Shown one piece after another: positions 7,179 to 15,975 of a stretch of 60,745 nucleotides of DNA; the stretch's first letter is position 1; every line of letters begins with the position of its first letter. The DNA comes from Actinomycetota bacterium (lineage in GTDB: Bacteria > Actinomycetota > Actinomycetes > Mycobacteriales > Mycobacteriaceae), in the NCBI GenBank assembly GCA_018268465.1, contig JAFDWN010000002.1, forward strand, positions 510,100-570,844. Direction: 5' to 3'. The position numbers and the translations under genes are program-made. Under the pieces are notes generated by a model. It saw only the letters and a program-made list of their open reading frames with translations. It searched no databases and had not been told where the DNA came from.

Positions 7179-9299
7179 TCAGCGTGGCCGAGTGGACGCT
7201 GGGGCGCAGCACCCCGCGGCAGCAGGCGGCGTAACGATCGACGCGCGCAGCGAGTCGATGAGCCACGGCGTCAGCCACTCGACCGCCTCGGGAGTTGGGT
7301 GCACACCGTCGCTGCGCATCCTGATGCCGTCCACGCGGTTGGTGTAATACCCGCCGGGCGCGAGCTTCTTGTTCAGGTCGAGCACCGTGACGTTCGGATA
7401 GTTGTCGGCGACCTGACGCAGCAGCGTGTTCCACCGATTCGCCCGCGCCGGCTGATCCTCGGGATACAGGCTTCCGTCGGGGCGTTCGCCGCGGCGGTTG
7501 TAGGGCGCGGTCGTCACGACGATGTGGGCGCCCGTCGAGCCAAGGATGTCCAGCGCGCGCTGCAGCTCCCCGCTCAGGTAGGCGTCGTAGGCGGAGTCGC
7601 CGACGTGGGTCCAGTTGCCCTCGTTCACCCGGTCGACGGTCTCCCAGCGGCCGACGACCAGCAGCACGACATCGGGCCGGTCGTAGCGGATCCGCTGCGA
7701 CCACCGGGCCGGCCAATCCTCACATTCCGGTTTCTGCGGCAGGGTCTCCCCCGCGGCGCGGTACGGGCCGCCGCGGGCGATACCGCAACCGATCGTCGTG
7801 TAGTTGGCGAACTGCAGGTCCGGCGTGGCGGGCAGATATCGCATCAGCGTCCAGGCGACCGAATCCCCGAACACCGCCACCGCGCGGGTCCCGGGTGGTC
7901 GCGCCGTCCCCGGTGCCGCGACCGGTACCTCCGGCAGTGTCTGCGCTGCCGATGCCATTTCGGACACCCCGCTGCCCGGCACCGAGTCGCCCGGTTTGAT
8001 CCCGACCGGCACCACCATCGCGGTCGCCACCGCCGCGGTGGCAACCGTCGCGGCGGCCAGCCGCAGCATCGGCACCGACGACGGCCGCCACCGGCGGACC
8101 GGCTGTTCGATGATCCACCACGACGCCGCCGCCACCGCGACCGTAACCGCGCAGCGCACCGCGAACAGCGACCAGCCCGACCAGCCGGTGCGTTCGCCGT
8201 TGAGGACCAGGAACACCGGCCAGTGCCAGAGGTAGACGCCGTAGGAGATCGTTCCGAGCCAGACCAGCGGTCGCGCCGCCAGGAGCCGGGCGACGGGTCC
8301 GCCGCGGTCCAGCGCGACGGACGCGACGACCATGACCGCCGCACCCGCGGTCAGGGGCAGCAGACCGAGCCGGAAGTCGCGCACGGCGCCCGACGCGCGG
8401 TGGGCAATCAGCGCGAGCAGCACCAGCCCGAGTACCGAGACCGTCCAGGCCGCCCAACGGCGCCAGCGGGAACGAATCAAGGTGCCGCACAACGTCAACG
8501 ACGACCAGTCCCGGACCAGCAGGGCGGCCGCGGCCGCTCCGATGAGCAACGCCTGCGCCCGGGTGTCGGTGCCGTAGTACACGCGGTTGAGCGTGTCGTC
8601 GGACACCATGAGGACCGAGGCGGCCGCCGACGCGGCGACGCCGACGACCGCAAGTACCACCACGGCGATCCGAACGGTGCGCAGCGCCGGTGCCGCGCGT
8701 AGCGCGAGGACAGCGGCGACGGCCACCAGCAGCAGCGGCCAGGCGAGGTAGAACTGCTCCTCCACCCCCAGCGACCACGTGTGCTGCAGCGGCGACGGCG
8801 CGGCCCCCTGGCTGAAGTAGTCGGACTGCTGCGCCACAAACGCCCAGTTGGCCATCCACAGGAAGGCTGCCACGGCGTCGTCGCGCAACGAGGCGATCGC
8901 CTCCGGCGCGAACAGCTCGCGGAGGGCGAGTACCGCGGCGATCATCACCAGCAGCGCGGGCAGCAGCCGGCGTGCCCGCCGGATCCAGAACTCCTTGAGG
9001 TCGATCCGGCCGGTACGGCCCAGTTCGTCGAGCAGCAGCGAGGTGATCAGGAATCCGCTGAGCACGAAAAACACGTCGACGCCGATGAATCCGCCGGAGA
9101 CACCGGGGACGCCGCCGTGGTTGGCGAGCACCAGCAGCACCGCGACCGCGCGGACGCCGTCGAGCGCAGCGATACCTTGCCGGGGGCCGTGGCCGCGGCG
9201 CGCGTGTTGCGGCTCAGGCGCGACCCACCGGCGTCGACCGGCTACGCGGACCGGCGCCGCTGTCACGTCCATGCCCTCCCACGTCGGGGTTTCGAGCAC
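7179..9299 (-). CDS. OafA/YrhL-type integral membrane acyltransferase with SGNH domain
   Basis: A 706-aa two-domain protein. Residues ~45-400 are an acyltransferase-3 membrane domain of about ten helices. It has the conserved His in LANHGG and the GVDVFFVLSGFLIT signature near residue 75. Residues ~470-700 form an extracytoplasmic SGNH hydrolase-like domain with the nucleophile block FGDSVAW and the D-x-x-H block DGVHP near the C-terminus. Such proteins O-acylate cell-envelope glycans or glycolipids; the substrate cannot be read from sequence. ATG at the MDVTAAP segment (residue 10) is an alternative start. It is convergent with the chorismate mutase gene. Confidence 0.88.
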   Translation of the reverse strand: MLETPTWEGMDVTAAPVRVAGRRRWVAPEPQHARRGHGPRQGIAALDGVRAVAVLLVLANHGGVPGVSGGFIGVDVFFVLSGFLITSLLLDELGRTGRIDLKEFWIRRARRLLPALLVMIAAVLALRELFAPEAIASLRDDAVAAFLWMANWAFVAQQSDYFSQGAAPSPLQHTWSLGVEEQFYLAWPLLLVAVAAVLALRAAPALRTVRIAVVVLAVVGVAASAAASVLMVSDDTLNRVYYGTDTRAQALLIGAAAAALLVRDWSSLTLCGTLIRSRWRRWAAWTVSVLGLVLLALIAHRASGAVRDFRLGLLPLTAGAAVMVVASVALDRGGPVARLLAARPLVWLGTISYGVYLWHWPVFLVLNGERTGWSGWSLFAVRCAVTVAVAAASWWIIEQPVRRWRPSSVPMLRLAAATVATAAVATAMVVPVGIKPGDSVPGSGVSEMASAAQTLPEVPVAAPGTARPPGTRAVAVFGDSVAWTLMRYLPATPDLQFANYTTIGCGIARGGPYRAAGETLPQKPECEDWPARWSQRIRYDRPDVVLLVVGRWETVDRVNEGNWTHVGDSAYDAYLSGELQRALDILGSTGAHIVVTTAPYNRRGERPDGSLYPEDQPARANRWNTLLRQVADNYPNVTVLDLNKKLAPGGYYTNRVDGIRMRSDGVHPTPEAVEWLTPWLIDSLRASIVTPPAAAGCCAPASTRPR

Positions 9300-9313
9300 T
9301 GAAGTCTATGTGG

Positions 9314-9373
9314 GCGAGCAGACGCAAAAGTGTCCCAACACGCGCATTTTGGGGCACTTTCGCGTCTGCTCGC
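9314..9373. terminator. Large inverted repeat between the aldehyde dehydrogenase and acyltransferase genes
   Basis: Two 25-nt arms (9314-9338 and 9349-9373) pair with only two mismatches around a 10-nt loop; the shared core is GCGTCTGCTCGC and its complement. It lies just downstream of the aldehyde dehydrogenase stop codon, as expected of a terminator. The same arm recurs at 1-24 downstream of sucD, so it is a dispersed element. Confidence 0.7.
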
Positions 9374-9383
9374 GGAAGGGGAG

Positions 9384-10832
9384 TTACTTGGTCAGGGCGA
9401 TGTACTTGGTGTCGAGGTATTCCTCGATGCCCTCGATGCCGCCCTCGCGCCCGAATCCGGACTCCTTGACCCCGCCGAACGGCGCCGCGGGATCGGAGAT
9501 GACGCCGCGGTTCACGCCGACCATTCCCGATTCGATCGCTTCGGCGACGCGCATCGCCCGGTCCAGCGATTCGGTGAAGATGTAGGCGGCCAAACCGTAT
9601 TCGGTGTCGTTGGCCGCGGCGACGCCCTCATCCTCGGTGTCGAAGCCGGTGATCGGCGCGACGGGCCCGAACACCTCCTCCTTGAGGATGCGCGCATCGG
9701 CGGGGACGTCGGTGAGCACCGTGGCGGGGTAGAAGTTGCCGGGGCCGCCGGGTGCGACACCGCCGACGGCGACGGTGGCGCCGCGGGACACCGCGTCGGA
9801 CACCAAATCGGCGACGGTCGCGACCTGTTTGGTGTTGATCAGCGGGCCGAGTGTGGAGGATTCGTCGAGACCGTTGCCCAGCGTGAATTCGCTCATCCGC
9901 TTGACCAGTTTCTCGGTGAACTCCTCGCGCACCGCGTTGGCGACGTGGAAGCGGTTGGCGGCCGTACAGGCCTCACCGCCGTTGCGCATCTTGGCCAGCA
10001 CCGCACCCTCGACGGCCGCGTCGACGTCGGCGTCGTCGAACACGATGAACGGGGCGTTGCCGCCCAACTCCATCGAGGTGCGCAGCAGCTTGTCCGAGGA
10101 CTGTTTCACCAGCGCCTTGCCCACACCCGTCGAACCGGTGAAGGTGAGCTTGCGCAAGCGCCCGTCGTCGATCAGCGCGGTGGTGACGTCGCGCGGTTTG
10201 GTGGTCGGCAGGACCGACAGCACCCCCTTGGGCAGCCCGGCGTCGTCCATCAGTTTGGCCAACAGCAGCATGGTCAGCGGGGTTTCCTGGGCCGGTTTGA
10301 CGATCATCGTGCAGCCGGCGGCGACGGCGGGGCCGATCTTGCGGGTGCCCATCGCCAGCGGGAAGTTCCACGGTGTGATGGCGTAACACGGGCCGACCGC
10401 CTGTTTGGTGACGATGATCCGGCCGGTGCCCGCCGGGCTGGGGGTATAGCGCCCGCCGATGCGGACCGCCTCTTCGGCATACCAGCGGAAGAACTCGGCG
10501 CCGTACTTCACCTCGCCTCTGCTCTCGGCGAGCACCTTCCCCATCTCCAGCGTCATCAGGGTGGCGACATCCTCGGCGTGGGCGGAGATCGTCTCGAACA
10601 CCGACCGCAGGATCTCCCCGCGTTCCCGGGGCGGGGTGGCCGCCCAGTCGGCCTGCACGGACTCGGCGACATCCAGCGCGGTGATCGCGTCGTCCGCGGT
10701 GGCCTCACTGACGGAGATGAGCACCTCGTCGGTCGCCGGGTTGAGCACATCGAAGGTCGACGACCCCGCGCGCTCCTCACCTCCGATCCACAGCCCGGTG
10801 GGGACGGATGACAGCAGCTTGGCGGTGTCCAT
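9384..10832 (-). CDS. gabD: NAD(P)-dependent succinate-semialdehyde dehydrogenase family protein
   Basis: An aldehyde dehydrogenase of 482 aa, most like GabD-type succinate-semialdehyde dehydrogenases. Catalytic residues are visible: Glu255 in MELGGNAP and Cys289 in GEACTAANR, with the nucleotide-binding FTGSTGVGK at ~231 and the oxyanion Asn in TPWNFP (~153). It would oxidise succinic semialdehyde to succinate, feeding the TCA cycle (4-aminobutyrate degradation or the 2-oxoglutarate bypass). It is transcribed alone, divergent from pgi with a 49-bp gap. The substrate is inferred from overall family resemblance; related aldehydes are possible. Confidence 0.88.
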   Translation of the reverse strand: MDTAKLLSSVPTGLWIGGEERAGSSTFDVLNPATDEVLISVSEATADDAITALDVAESVQADWAATPPRERGEILRSVFETISAHAEDVATLMTLEMGKVLAESRGEVKYGAEFFRWYAEEAVRIGGRYTPSPAGTGRIIVTKQAVGPCYAITPWNFPLAMGTRKIGPAVAAGCTMIVKPAQETPLTMLLLAKLMDDAGLPKGVLSVLPTTKPRDVTTALIDDGRLRKLTFTGSTGVGKALVKQSSDKLLRTSMELGGNAPFIVFDDADVDAAVEGAVLAKMRNGGEACTAANRFHVANAVREEFTEKLVKRMSEFTLGNGLDESSTLGPLINTKQVATVADLVSDAVSRGATVAVGGVAPGGPGNFYPATVLTDVPADARILKEEVFGPVAPITGFDTEDEGVAAANDTEYGLAAYIFTESLDRAMRVAEAIESGMVGVNRGVISDPAAPFGGVKESGFGREGGIEGIEEYLDTKYIALTK

Positions 10833-10881
10833 ACATCCATCATTTACACCTTCGACAAGCGCGCCGCACTAGGGTCGAGGA

Positions 10882-12540
10882 ATGACAGGCGCACCGTCTC
10901 AGATCTCAGACTCCCCCGCGTGGAACGCATTGGTAAGGCATCACGATGAGGTCGGCGAGAAACACCTGCGGGACTTCTTCGCCGAGGACCCCGACCGGGG
11001 TACCGACCTCACGCTGACCGTCGGCGATCTCTACATCGACTACAGCAAACACCGGGTGACCAGGGAGACGGTAGAGCTGCTCGTCGACCTGGCCAAGGCG
11101 GCGGGTCTGGAAGCGCACCGAGACGCGATGTACTCCGGCGTACACATCAACACCTCCGAGGACCGGGCGGTACTGCACACCGCGCTGCGGCTGCCGCGGG
11201 GCGCCGACCTCGTCGTGGACGGCCAGGATGTCGTTGCCGACGTGCACAGCGTGCTCGACGCGATGGGCGACTTCACCGACCGGCTGCGCAGCGGGGCGTG
11301 GACGGGCGCGACGGGTGAGCGGATCACCACCGTGGTGAACATCGGTATCGGCGGATCCGATCTGGGGCCCGTCATGGTGTACGACGCGCTGCGCCACTAC
11401 GCCGACGCCGGGATCTCCGCGCGCTTCGTCTCCAACGTCGACCCGGCCGACCTCGTCGCCAAACTCGACGGACTCGATCCGGCCACAACGCTTTTCATCG
11501 TCGCCTCGAAGACATTCTCCACCCTCGAGACGTTGACCAACGCCACCGCCGCGCGGCGCTGGCTCACCGATGCGCTCGGAAATGCCGCGGTGTCAAAGCA
11601 TTTCGTCGCCGTGTCCACCAACAAGAAGCTGGTCGACGCGTTCGGCATCAACACCGACAACATGTTCGGGTTCTGGGACTGGGTGGGTGGCCGCTACTCG
11701 GTGGACTCGGCAATCGGGCTGTCGGTGATGGCGGTCATCGGCCGCGAGCGCTTCGCGGAGTTCCTTGCCGGGTTCCACCTCGTCGACGAACATTTCCGCA
11801 CGGCGCCCCTGGAATCCAACGCACCGGCGCTGCTCGGTCTGATCGGATTGTGGTATTCGAGTTTCTTCAACGCCCAATCCCGCGCGGTGCTGCCCTACTC
11901 CAACGATCTCGCGCGGTTCGCGGCGTACCTGCAGCAGCTCACGATGGAGTCCAACGGCAAGTCGGTGCGCGCCGACGGCAGCCCTGTCAGCACCGACACC
12001 GGCGAAATCTATTGGGGTGAGCCGGGAACGAACGGTCAGCACGCGTTCTACCAGTTGCTGCACCAGGGCACGCGGCTGGTCCCCGCCGATTTCATCGGCT
12101 TCAGCCAGCCCACCGACGACCTGCCGACCGCCGACGGCACGGGAAGTATGCACGACCTGCTGATGAGCAACTTCTTCGCCCAGACCCAGGTGCTCGCCTT
12201 CGGCAAGACCGCCAAGGAGATCGCGGCGGAGGGCACCCCGGCGGATGTGGTGCCGCACAAGGTGATGCCGGGCAACAGGCCCACGACGTCGATTCTGGGG
12301 ACCAAACTCACCCCGTCGGTGGTCGGGCAGTTGATCGCGCTCTACGAGCACCAGGTGTTCACCGAGGGCGTCATCTGGGGTATCGACTCGTTCGACCAGT
12401 GGGGTGTCGAACTCGGCAAGACACAGGCAAAGGCGTTGCTGCCGGTGATCACCGCCGAGGCGGCACCGGCGCGGCAGTCCGACAGCTCCACCGACGCGCT
12501 GGTGCGCCGTTACCGCGTGGAGCGCGGCCGCCCCGCCTAG
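10882..12540 (+). CDS. pgi: Glucose-6-phosphate isomerase
   Basis: Phosphoglucose isomerase, 552 aa, interconverting glucose-6-phosphate and fructose-6-phosphate in the cytoplasm. Both family signatures are present: [16 protein letters not shown] near residue 263 and the C-terminal block [19 protein letters not shown] near 488. The catalytic base Glu is in the [10 protein letters not shown] neighbourhood. The ATG at 10882 follows a weak Shine-Dalgarno (AGGGTCGAGG). It sits in the conserved core block with uvrD1 and chorismate mutase. A strong inverted repeat at 12556-12604 terminates it. Confidence 0.97.
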   Translation: MTGAPSQISDSPAWNALVRHHDEVGEKHLRDFFAEDPDRGTDLTLTVGDLYIDYSKHRVTRETVELLVDLAKAAGLEAHRDAMYSGVHINTSEDRAVLHTALRLPRGADLVVDGQDVVADVHSVLDAMGDFTDRLRSGAWTGATGERITTVVNIGIGGSDLGPVMVYDALRHYADAGISARFVSNVDPADLVAKLDGLDPATTLFIVASKTFSTLETLTNATAARRWLTDALGNAAVSKHFVAVSTNKKLVDAFGINTDNMFGFWDWVGGRYSVDSAIGLSVMAVIGRERFAEFLAGFHLVDEHFRTAPLESNAPALLGLIGLWYSSFFNAQSRAVLPYSNDLARFAAYLQQLTMESNGKSVRADGSPVSTDTGEIYWGEPGTNGQHAFYQLLHQGTRLVPADFIGFSQPTDDLPTADGTGSMHDLLMSNFFAQTQVLAFGKTAKEIAAEGTPADVVPHKVMPGNRPTTSILGTKLTPSVVGQLIALYEHQVFTEGVIWGIDSFDQWGVELGKTQAKALLPVITAEAAPARQSDSSTDALVRRYRVERGRPA

Positions 12541-12555
12541 GACCTCGTCCCGAGC

Positions 12556-12604
12556 GATTTCGGCGCGCTGATGTCCGCGTGGAGTCGGTCAGCGCGCCGA
12601 AATC
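12556..12604. terminator. Perfect 16-bp inverted repeat after pgi
   Basis: GATTTCGGCGCGCTGA (12556-12571) is repeated as its exact complement at 12589-12604 around a 17-nt loop. It lies between the convergent pgi and repeat-protein genes and probably terminates both. Confidence 0.75.
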
Positions 12605-12612
12605 ACACGATC

Positions 12613-12930
12613 TCAGGGGGCGGGGATGGTCGCGCAGCCGACGTTGGGGATGCACCCCGACGCCCCACCCGGACCGGCCGACCCACCCGGGCCGTAGGGG
12701 ATACTGCCGGACGCCCCACCGGGACCGGCGGTGCCGCCGGGTCCGTAGGGGATGCTGCCGGACGCACCACCGGGACCGGCCGTGCCGAGGTCGGCACACG
12801 GCGTGCCGTCGGCGTTGACGCACGGCGGTGGTGGCGGCGGTTCGCTCATCGCGGCGGGTGCGAAGGCGACCGCGGCAGCAGCGGCGCCGGCGAACAGTGC
12901 GGGAGCCATCATCGAGAGTTTCACCTTCAT
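12613..12930 (-). CDS. Small secreted protein with Gly/Pro-rich 17-residue tandem repeats
   Basis: A 105-aa protein with an N-terminal signal peptide (MKVKLSMMAPALFAG..., likely cleavage after the AMS segment near residue 29) and a PPPPPPCVNADGTPC segment. It then has nearly three tandem copies of a 17-residue unit beginning AGPGGASGSIPYGPGG. Cysteines flank the repeat region (two before, two after). I know of no function; the composition suggests a secreted, flexible envelope or extracellular protein. It is convergent with pgi and divergent from the secreted chorismate mutase gene. Confidence 0.8.
   Translation of the reverse strand: MKVKLSMMAPALFAGAAAAAVAFAPAAMSEPPPPPPCVNADGTPCADLGTAGPGGASGSIPYGPGGTAGPGGASGSIPYGPGGSAGPGGASGCIPNVGCATIPAP
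12645..12790. repeat. 51-bp tandem repeats inside the secreted Gly/Pro protein gene
   Basis: Nearly three direct copies of a 51-bp unit containing CCACCGGGACCGG and CCGTAGGGGATRCTGCC. Each encodes one 17-residue protein repeat, and the copies differ mainly at third codon positions. The unit length is a multiple of three, so copy-number change would keep the frame. Confidence 0.8.
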
Positions 12931-13104
12931 GACACATGGCTACCACCAACATGCGGCCGATAAACCACGAAGTGCTGACACCGTGCCGACCGTTGGGCGA
13001 CCAACCCGACGACATCCGGCCGCGACCGCTCGTATCAGGGCTTTGGCCCGCATCCACGCTCGCGTCGACCATGGCCGTCGCGCGCGGTCGAGCATCATGG
13101 GTAC

Positions 13105-13659
13105 ATGGCTGCCCGGTTGATCGCGCTGCTCGGAATGCTCATCACGGCGATCGGGGCCCCGGTTGCCCGCGCCGAACCACCGGATCCGCTGTATGCGCTG
13201 GTCGACTCCGCCACGCAGCGCCTGCTGACTGCCGATTCCGTCGCGGCATCGAAGTGGATCACCGGCGGCCCGATCACCGACGTGCCGCGGGCCAGGCAGG
13301 TGCTGGACGCCGTGGGTGCCGATGCGACCGCACACGGGGTCGATCCGGGATATGTTCGCGCAATCTTCGGTGACCAGATCGACGCCACCGAAGGAGTCGA
13401 GTACACCCTCTTCGGGCAGTGGAAGTTCGGCACTGCCGCGGCGCCGACCACCGCCCCGGATCTGTCGCAGTCCCGCGCCGCCATCGACGGGTACACCAAG
13501 GCGATGGTCGACGAGGTCGCCCGGCAATGGGACCTGCTGCACGGACCGGGGTGCGCGGGGGAACTGGACGACGCGCGGTCCGCGGTCGTCGCGGCCCGCC
13601 GGCTCGACGAGCTCTATCAGCAGGCGCTGCAGTCAGCCACCCGCTCATACTGCCCGTGA
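13105..13659 (+). CDS. Secreted chorismate mutase (AroQ-gamma, *MtCM type)
   Basis: A 184-aa exported chorismate mutase. A signal peptide (MAARLIALLGMLITAIG, cleavage near ARA-E at residue 23) precedes an all-helical domain. Family-defining stretches are AASKWITGGPITD (substrate-binding K/R helix), the DPGYVRAIFGDQIDATEGVEY helix region and the QWKF segment. Two C-terminal-half cysteines (GPGCAG and SYCP) match the disulfide of the M. tuberculosis secreted enzyme. It would convert chorismate to prephenate outside the cytoplasm, a function whose purpose is unclear. Only 6 kb separates it from the cytoplasmic enzyme. Confidence 0.9.
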   Translation: MAARLIALLGMLITAIGAPVARAEPPDPLYALVDSATQRLLTADSVAASKWITGGPITDVPRARQVLDAVGADATAHGVDPGYVRAIFGDQIDATEGVEYTLFGQWKFGTAAAPTTAPDLSQSRAAIDGYTKAMVDEVARQWDLLHGPGCAGELDDARSAVVAARRLDELYQQALQSATRSYCP

Positions 13660-13676
13660 CCGGAGTCGGCCGACAC

Positions 13677-13738
13677 CGCCGAATGTGAACTGGCTGCTCC
13701 GATTTCGCTGTTTTCTCGCAGTAGTTTCACGTTCGGCG
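13677..13738. terminator. Imperfect inverted repeat between convergent genes
   Basis: CGCCGAATGTGAACT (13677-13691) pairs, with small interruptions, with AGTTTCACGTTCGGCG (13723-13738). It lies between the convergent secreted chorismate mutase and glycosylase genes and is a plausible bidirectional terminator. Confidence 0.55.
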
Positions 13739-13758
13739 CGCCGGGCATGGGGCCTGGA

Positions 13759-14622
13759 TCACTTGAGCAGTTTGGACATTCGCCGGTCGGCGAGAACCTT
13801 GCCGCCGGTCTGGCAGGTCGGGCAATACTGAAACGACTTGTCGGCGAAGGACACCTCGCGCACCGTGTCCCCGCACACCGGGCAGGGCAGGCCGGTGCGG
13901 GCATGGACCCGCAGGCCGGATCGCTTCTCCCCTTTGAGCGTTGCCGCCTGCTGACCGACCGAGCGGCTGACCGCGTCGGTGAGCACCGAGATCATCGCGT
14001 CGTGCAGCGCGGAGAGCTGCGCGTCGGTGAGCTTGCCCGCGGTGGCGAACGGCGACAATTGCGCGACGTGGAGGATCTCGTCGCTGTAGGCGTTACCGAT
14101 GCCGGCGATCACCTTCTGATCGGTGATGACGGTCTTGATCCGGCCGCTGTTACCGGCCAGCACCGAGGCCAGCCCGTCGCGGTCGAGGTCCAGGGCGTCG
14201 GGGCCCAGCGCCGCGATACCCGGTACCGCGGCGGGGTCGGCGACCAGCCACACGGCCAGCCGTTTCTGCGTGCCGGCCTCGGTGAGGTCGAACCCCGGTG
14301 CACTTCCCGGCGTGCCGAGGTGAACGCGCAGCGCGATCGGCCCCTTACCCGGCTTCAGCGGAGCGGCCGCCAGCTTGTCCGACCAGCGCAGCCATCCCGC
14401 ACGGGACAGATGCGTGATCAGCGACAGCTCCCCGACATCCAGGCCCAGATACTTGCCCCAGCGCCGGGCACCGGTGACCGCCTGCCCGTACAGCGCCGTC
14501 ACCGGCGGGTCGAATGTCTTCAGGACGGAGAACGCCGATACGTCGACGCGGCCGACCGTCAGTCCGACGGCGTGCTGACGCAGGTAGTCGGCGAGCGCTT
14601 CCACCTCGGGCAGTTCCGGCAT
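13759..14622 (-). CDS. Fpg/Nei-family DNA glycosylase
   Basis: A 287-aa formamidopyrimidine-DNA glycosylase family protein for base-excision repair of oxidised bases. The catalytic N-terminal Pro2-Glu3 is present (MPELPEVEAL). An H2TH-like helical region has GIGNAYSDEILH (~173-184). A C-terminal zinc finger has C-x2-C ... C-x2-C (CPVC and YCPTC, about 245-270). Fpg/Nei subtype and lesion preference cannot be decided by eye. M. tuberculosis has an Fpg-like gene at the matching place near pgi (from memory, Rv0944). Confidence 0.9.
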   Translation of the reverse strand: MPELPEVEALADYLRQHAVGLTVGRVDVSAFSVLKTFDPPVTALYGQAVTGARRWGKYLGLDVGELSLITHLSRAGWLRWSDKLAAAPLKPGKGPIALRVHLGTPGSAPGFDLTEAGTQKRLAVWLVADPAAVPGIAALGPDALDLDRDGLASVLAGNSGRIKTVITDQKVIAGIGNAYSDEILHVAQLSPFATAGKLTDAQLSALHDAMISVLTDAVSRSVGQQAATLKGEKRSGLRVHARTGLPCPVCGDTVREVSFADKSFQYCPTCQTGGKVLADRRMSKLLK

Positions 14623-14658
14623 GACTCCAGTGTGCCGGTCGGCCGCCCGGCCGTGCGG

Positions 14659-15873
14659 TCAATCGCGGGGCAGCGCCACCAGTGCGATCGCCGCCGCGGC
14701 GGTGGCCAGGACGAGGATCGTCGTCGACACACCGATCCATCCGAATGCGTCGAAGGCCAGCCCGCCGAACCAGCCGACCACGCTGGAGCCCCCGTAGTAG
14801 AAGAGGTTGTACAGCGACGACGCCTGAGCCTTACCCGCCGGGGCCATCCGGCCGGTCCAGCCGGAGGCGATCGCGTGGGCGCCGAAAAAGCCCGCCGTCG
14901 CGATCACCAGGCCGGCGAGGACCGCGACGACGTTGTGGCTCAGGGTGATAGCCACTCCGATGATCATCACCGCCGTCGATGCCAGCAGCACCCGTTTGCG
15001 GCCCAGCCGGGTGGCCTCCGCACCCGCCCGGGCGGACGCCCACGTTCCCGCCAGGTACGCCATGAACACCAGGCTCACCAGCGCCTGCGGCAGGGAAAAC
15101 GGCGGGGCGGCCAGCCGGAATCCCAAGAAGTTGTACAGCGCGACGAATCCGCCCATGAGCAGGAAGCCCTGGGCGAACAGCGCCATCTGCCGGGGTGAAC
15201 GCAGGTTGGCGGCCAGGCGGTGGCGCAGTCCGGGTGCCCCCCGGCGGCCCGCGGGGGTGAATCCGCGGGGCTGCGGCGCGAGCCTGACGAACCCGAGCGC
15301 GGCGAGGGCGCACAGCGCGGCGACGGTGAAGACCCCGACGCGCCACCCCGCGAGCTCGGCGACGGGGCCCGCGACGATGCGCCCCAGCAGCCCCCCGATG
15401 GTGGTGCCGCCGACGAAGGTGCCGGCGGCGCGGGCGGCGTGGCCGGGATCGATCTCCTCGATGAGGTAGGCGACGGCGATCGCGGGCACCCCGCCGACCA
15501 GCAGCCCTTCGAGCAGGCGGCCCGCGAGCAGCAGCTGGAAGGTGGGGGCGAACGGTGTGATCAACCCGATCGCGGTGGCGCCGACGACCGAGATCGACAT
15601 CGCCCTGACCCGGCCGATCCGGTCGGCGAGCACCGACCACGGAATCACGCCGAGTGCGAGTCCGATTGTCGCGGCGGACACGGTCAGCGCCGCGTCGGCG
15701 GCACCGACACCGAGGTCGGCGGCGATCTGGGGCAGCACCGCCTGGGCCGAGTACAGCTGTGCGAACGTGGCGATGCCGGCGCAGAACAGCGCGGCGAGCA
15801 GCCGCCGGTAGTCCGAGGAACCCCGCGGGTGGCCGACCCAAGCGCTGGTCGCCGATGGGGAGTCGATGGTCAT
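14659..15873 (-). CDS. MFS transporter (YnfM-like drug/metabolite exporter)
   Basis: A 404-aa, 12-helix major-facilitator protein. Motif A-type loops are visible (VLADRIGRVRAM near residue 80) and the second half starts near residue 200. Start choice: GTG 15882 is possible, but ATG 15873 follows a good promoter. That promoter is TTGGAC (15905-15910) and, 18 nt on, TAGCGT (15881-15886), both on the minus strand and 7 nt before the ATG, so I predict a leaderless mRNA. It lies directly downstream of a co-directional LysR gene, which may regulate it. Substrate unknown. Confidence 0.85.
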   Translation of the reverse strand: MTIDSPSATSAWVGHPRGSSDYRRLLAALFCAGIATFAQLYSAQAVLPQIAADLGVGAADAALTVSAATIGLALGVIPWSVLADRIGRVRAMSISVVGATAIGLITPFAPTFQLLLAGRLLEGLLVGGVPAIAVAYLIEEIDPGHAARAAGTFVGGTTIGGLLGRIVAGPVAELAGWRVGVFTVAALCALAALGFVRLAPQPRGFTPAGRRGAPGLRHRLAANLRSPRQMALFAQGFLLMGGFVALYNFLGFRLAAPPFSLPQALVSLVFMAYLAGTWASARAGAEATRLGRKRVLLASTAVMIIGVAITLSHNVVAVLAGLVIATAGFFGAHAIASGWTGRMAPAGKAQASSLYNLFYYGGSSVVGWFGGLAFDAFGWIGVSTTILVLATAAAAIALVALPRD

Positions 15874-15880
15874 CGCTGTC

Positions 15881-15910
15881 ACGCTAGAGCTGCGTCTTCA
15901 ATGTGTCCAA
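15881..15910 (-). promoter_or_regulatory. Predicted leaderless promoter of the MFS gene
   Basis: On the minus strand TTGGAC and TAGCGT are separated by 18 nt and followed 7 nt later by ATG 15873. This fits mycobacterial SigA promoters with the start codon at +1. Confidence 0.5.
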
Positions 15911-15975
15911 TACATGACTTTTGGCAAATTCATTCACATTCGTAATGGATCTGAAGGAGAAGAACGCCCCTGGTG

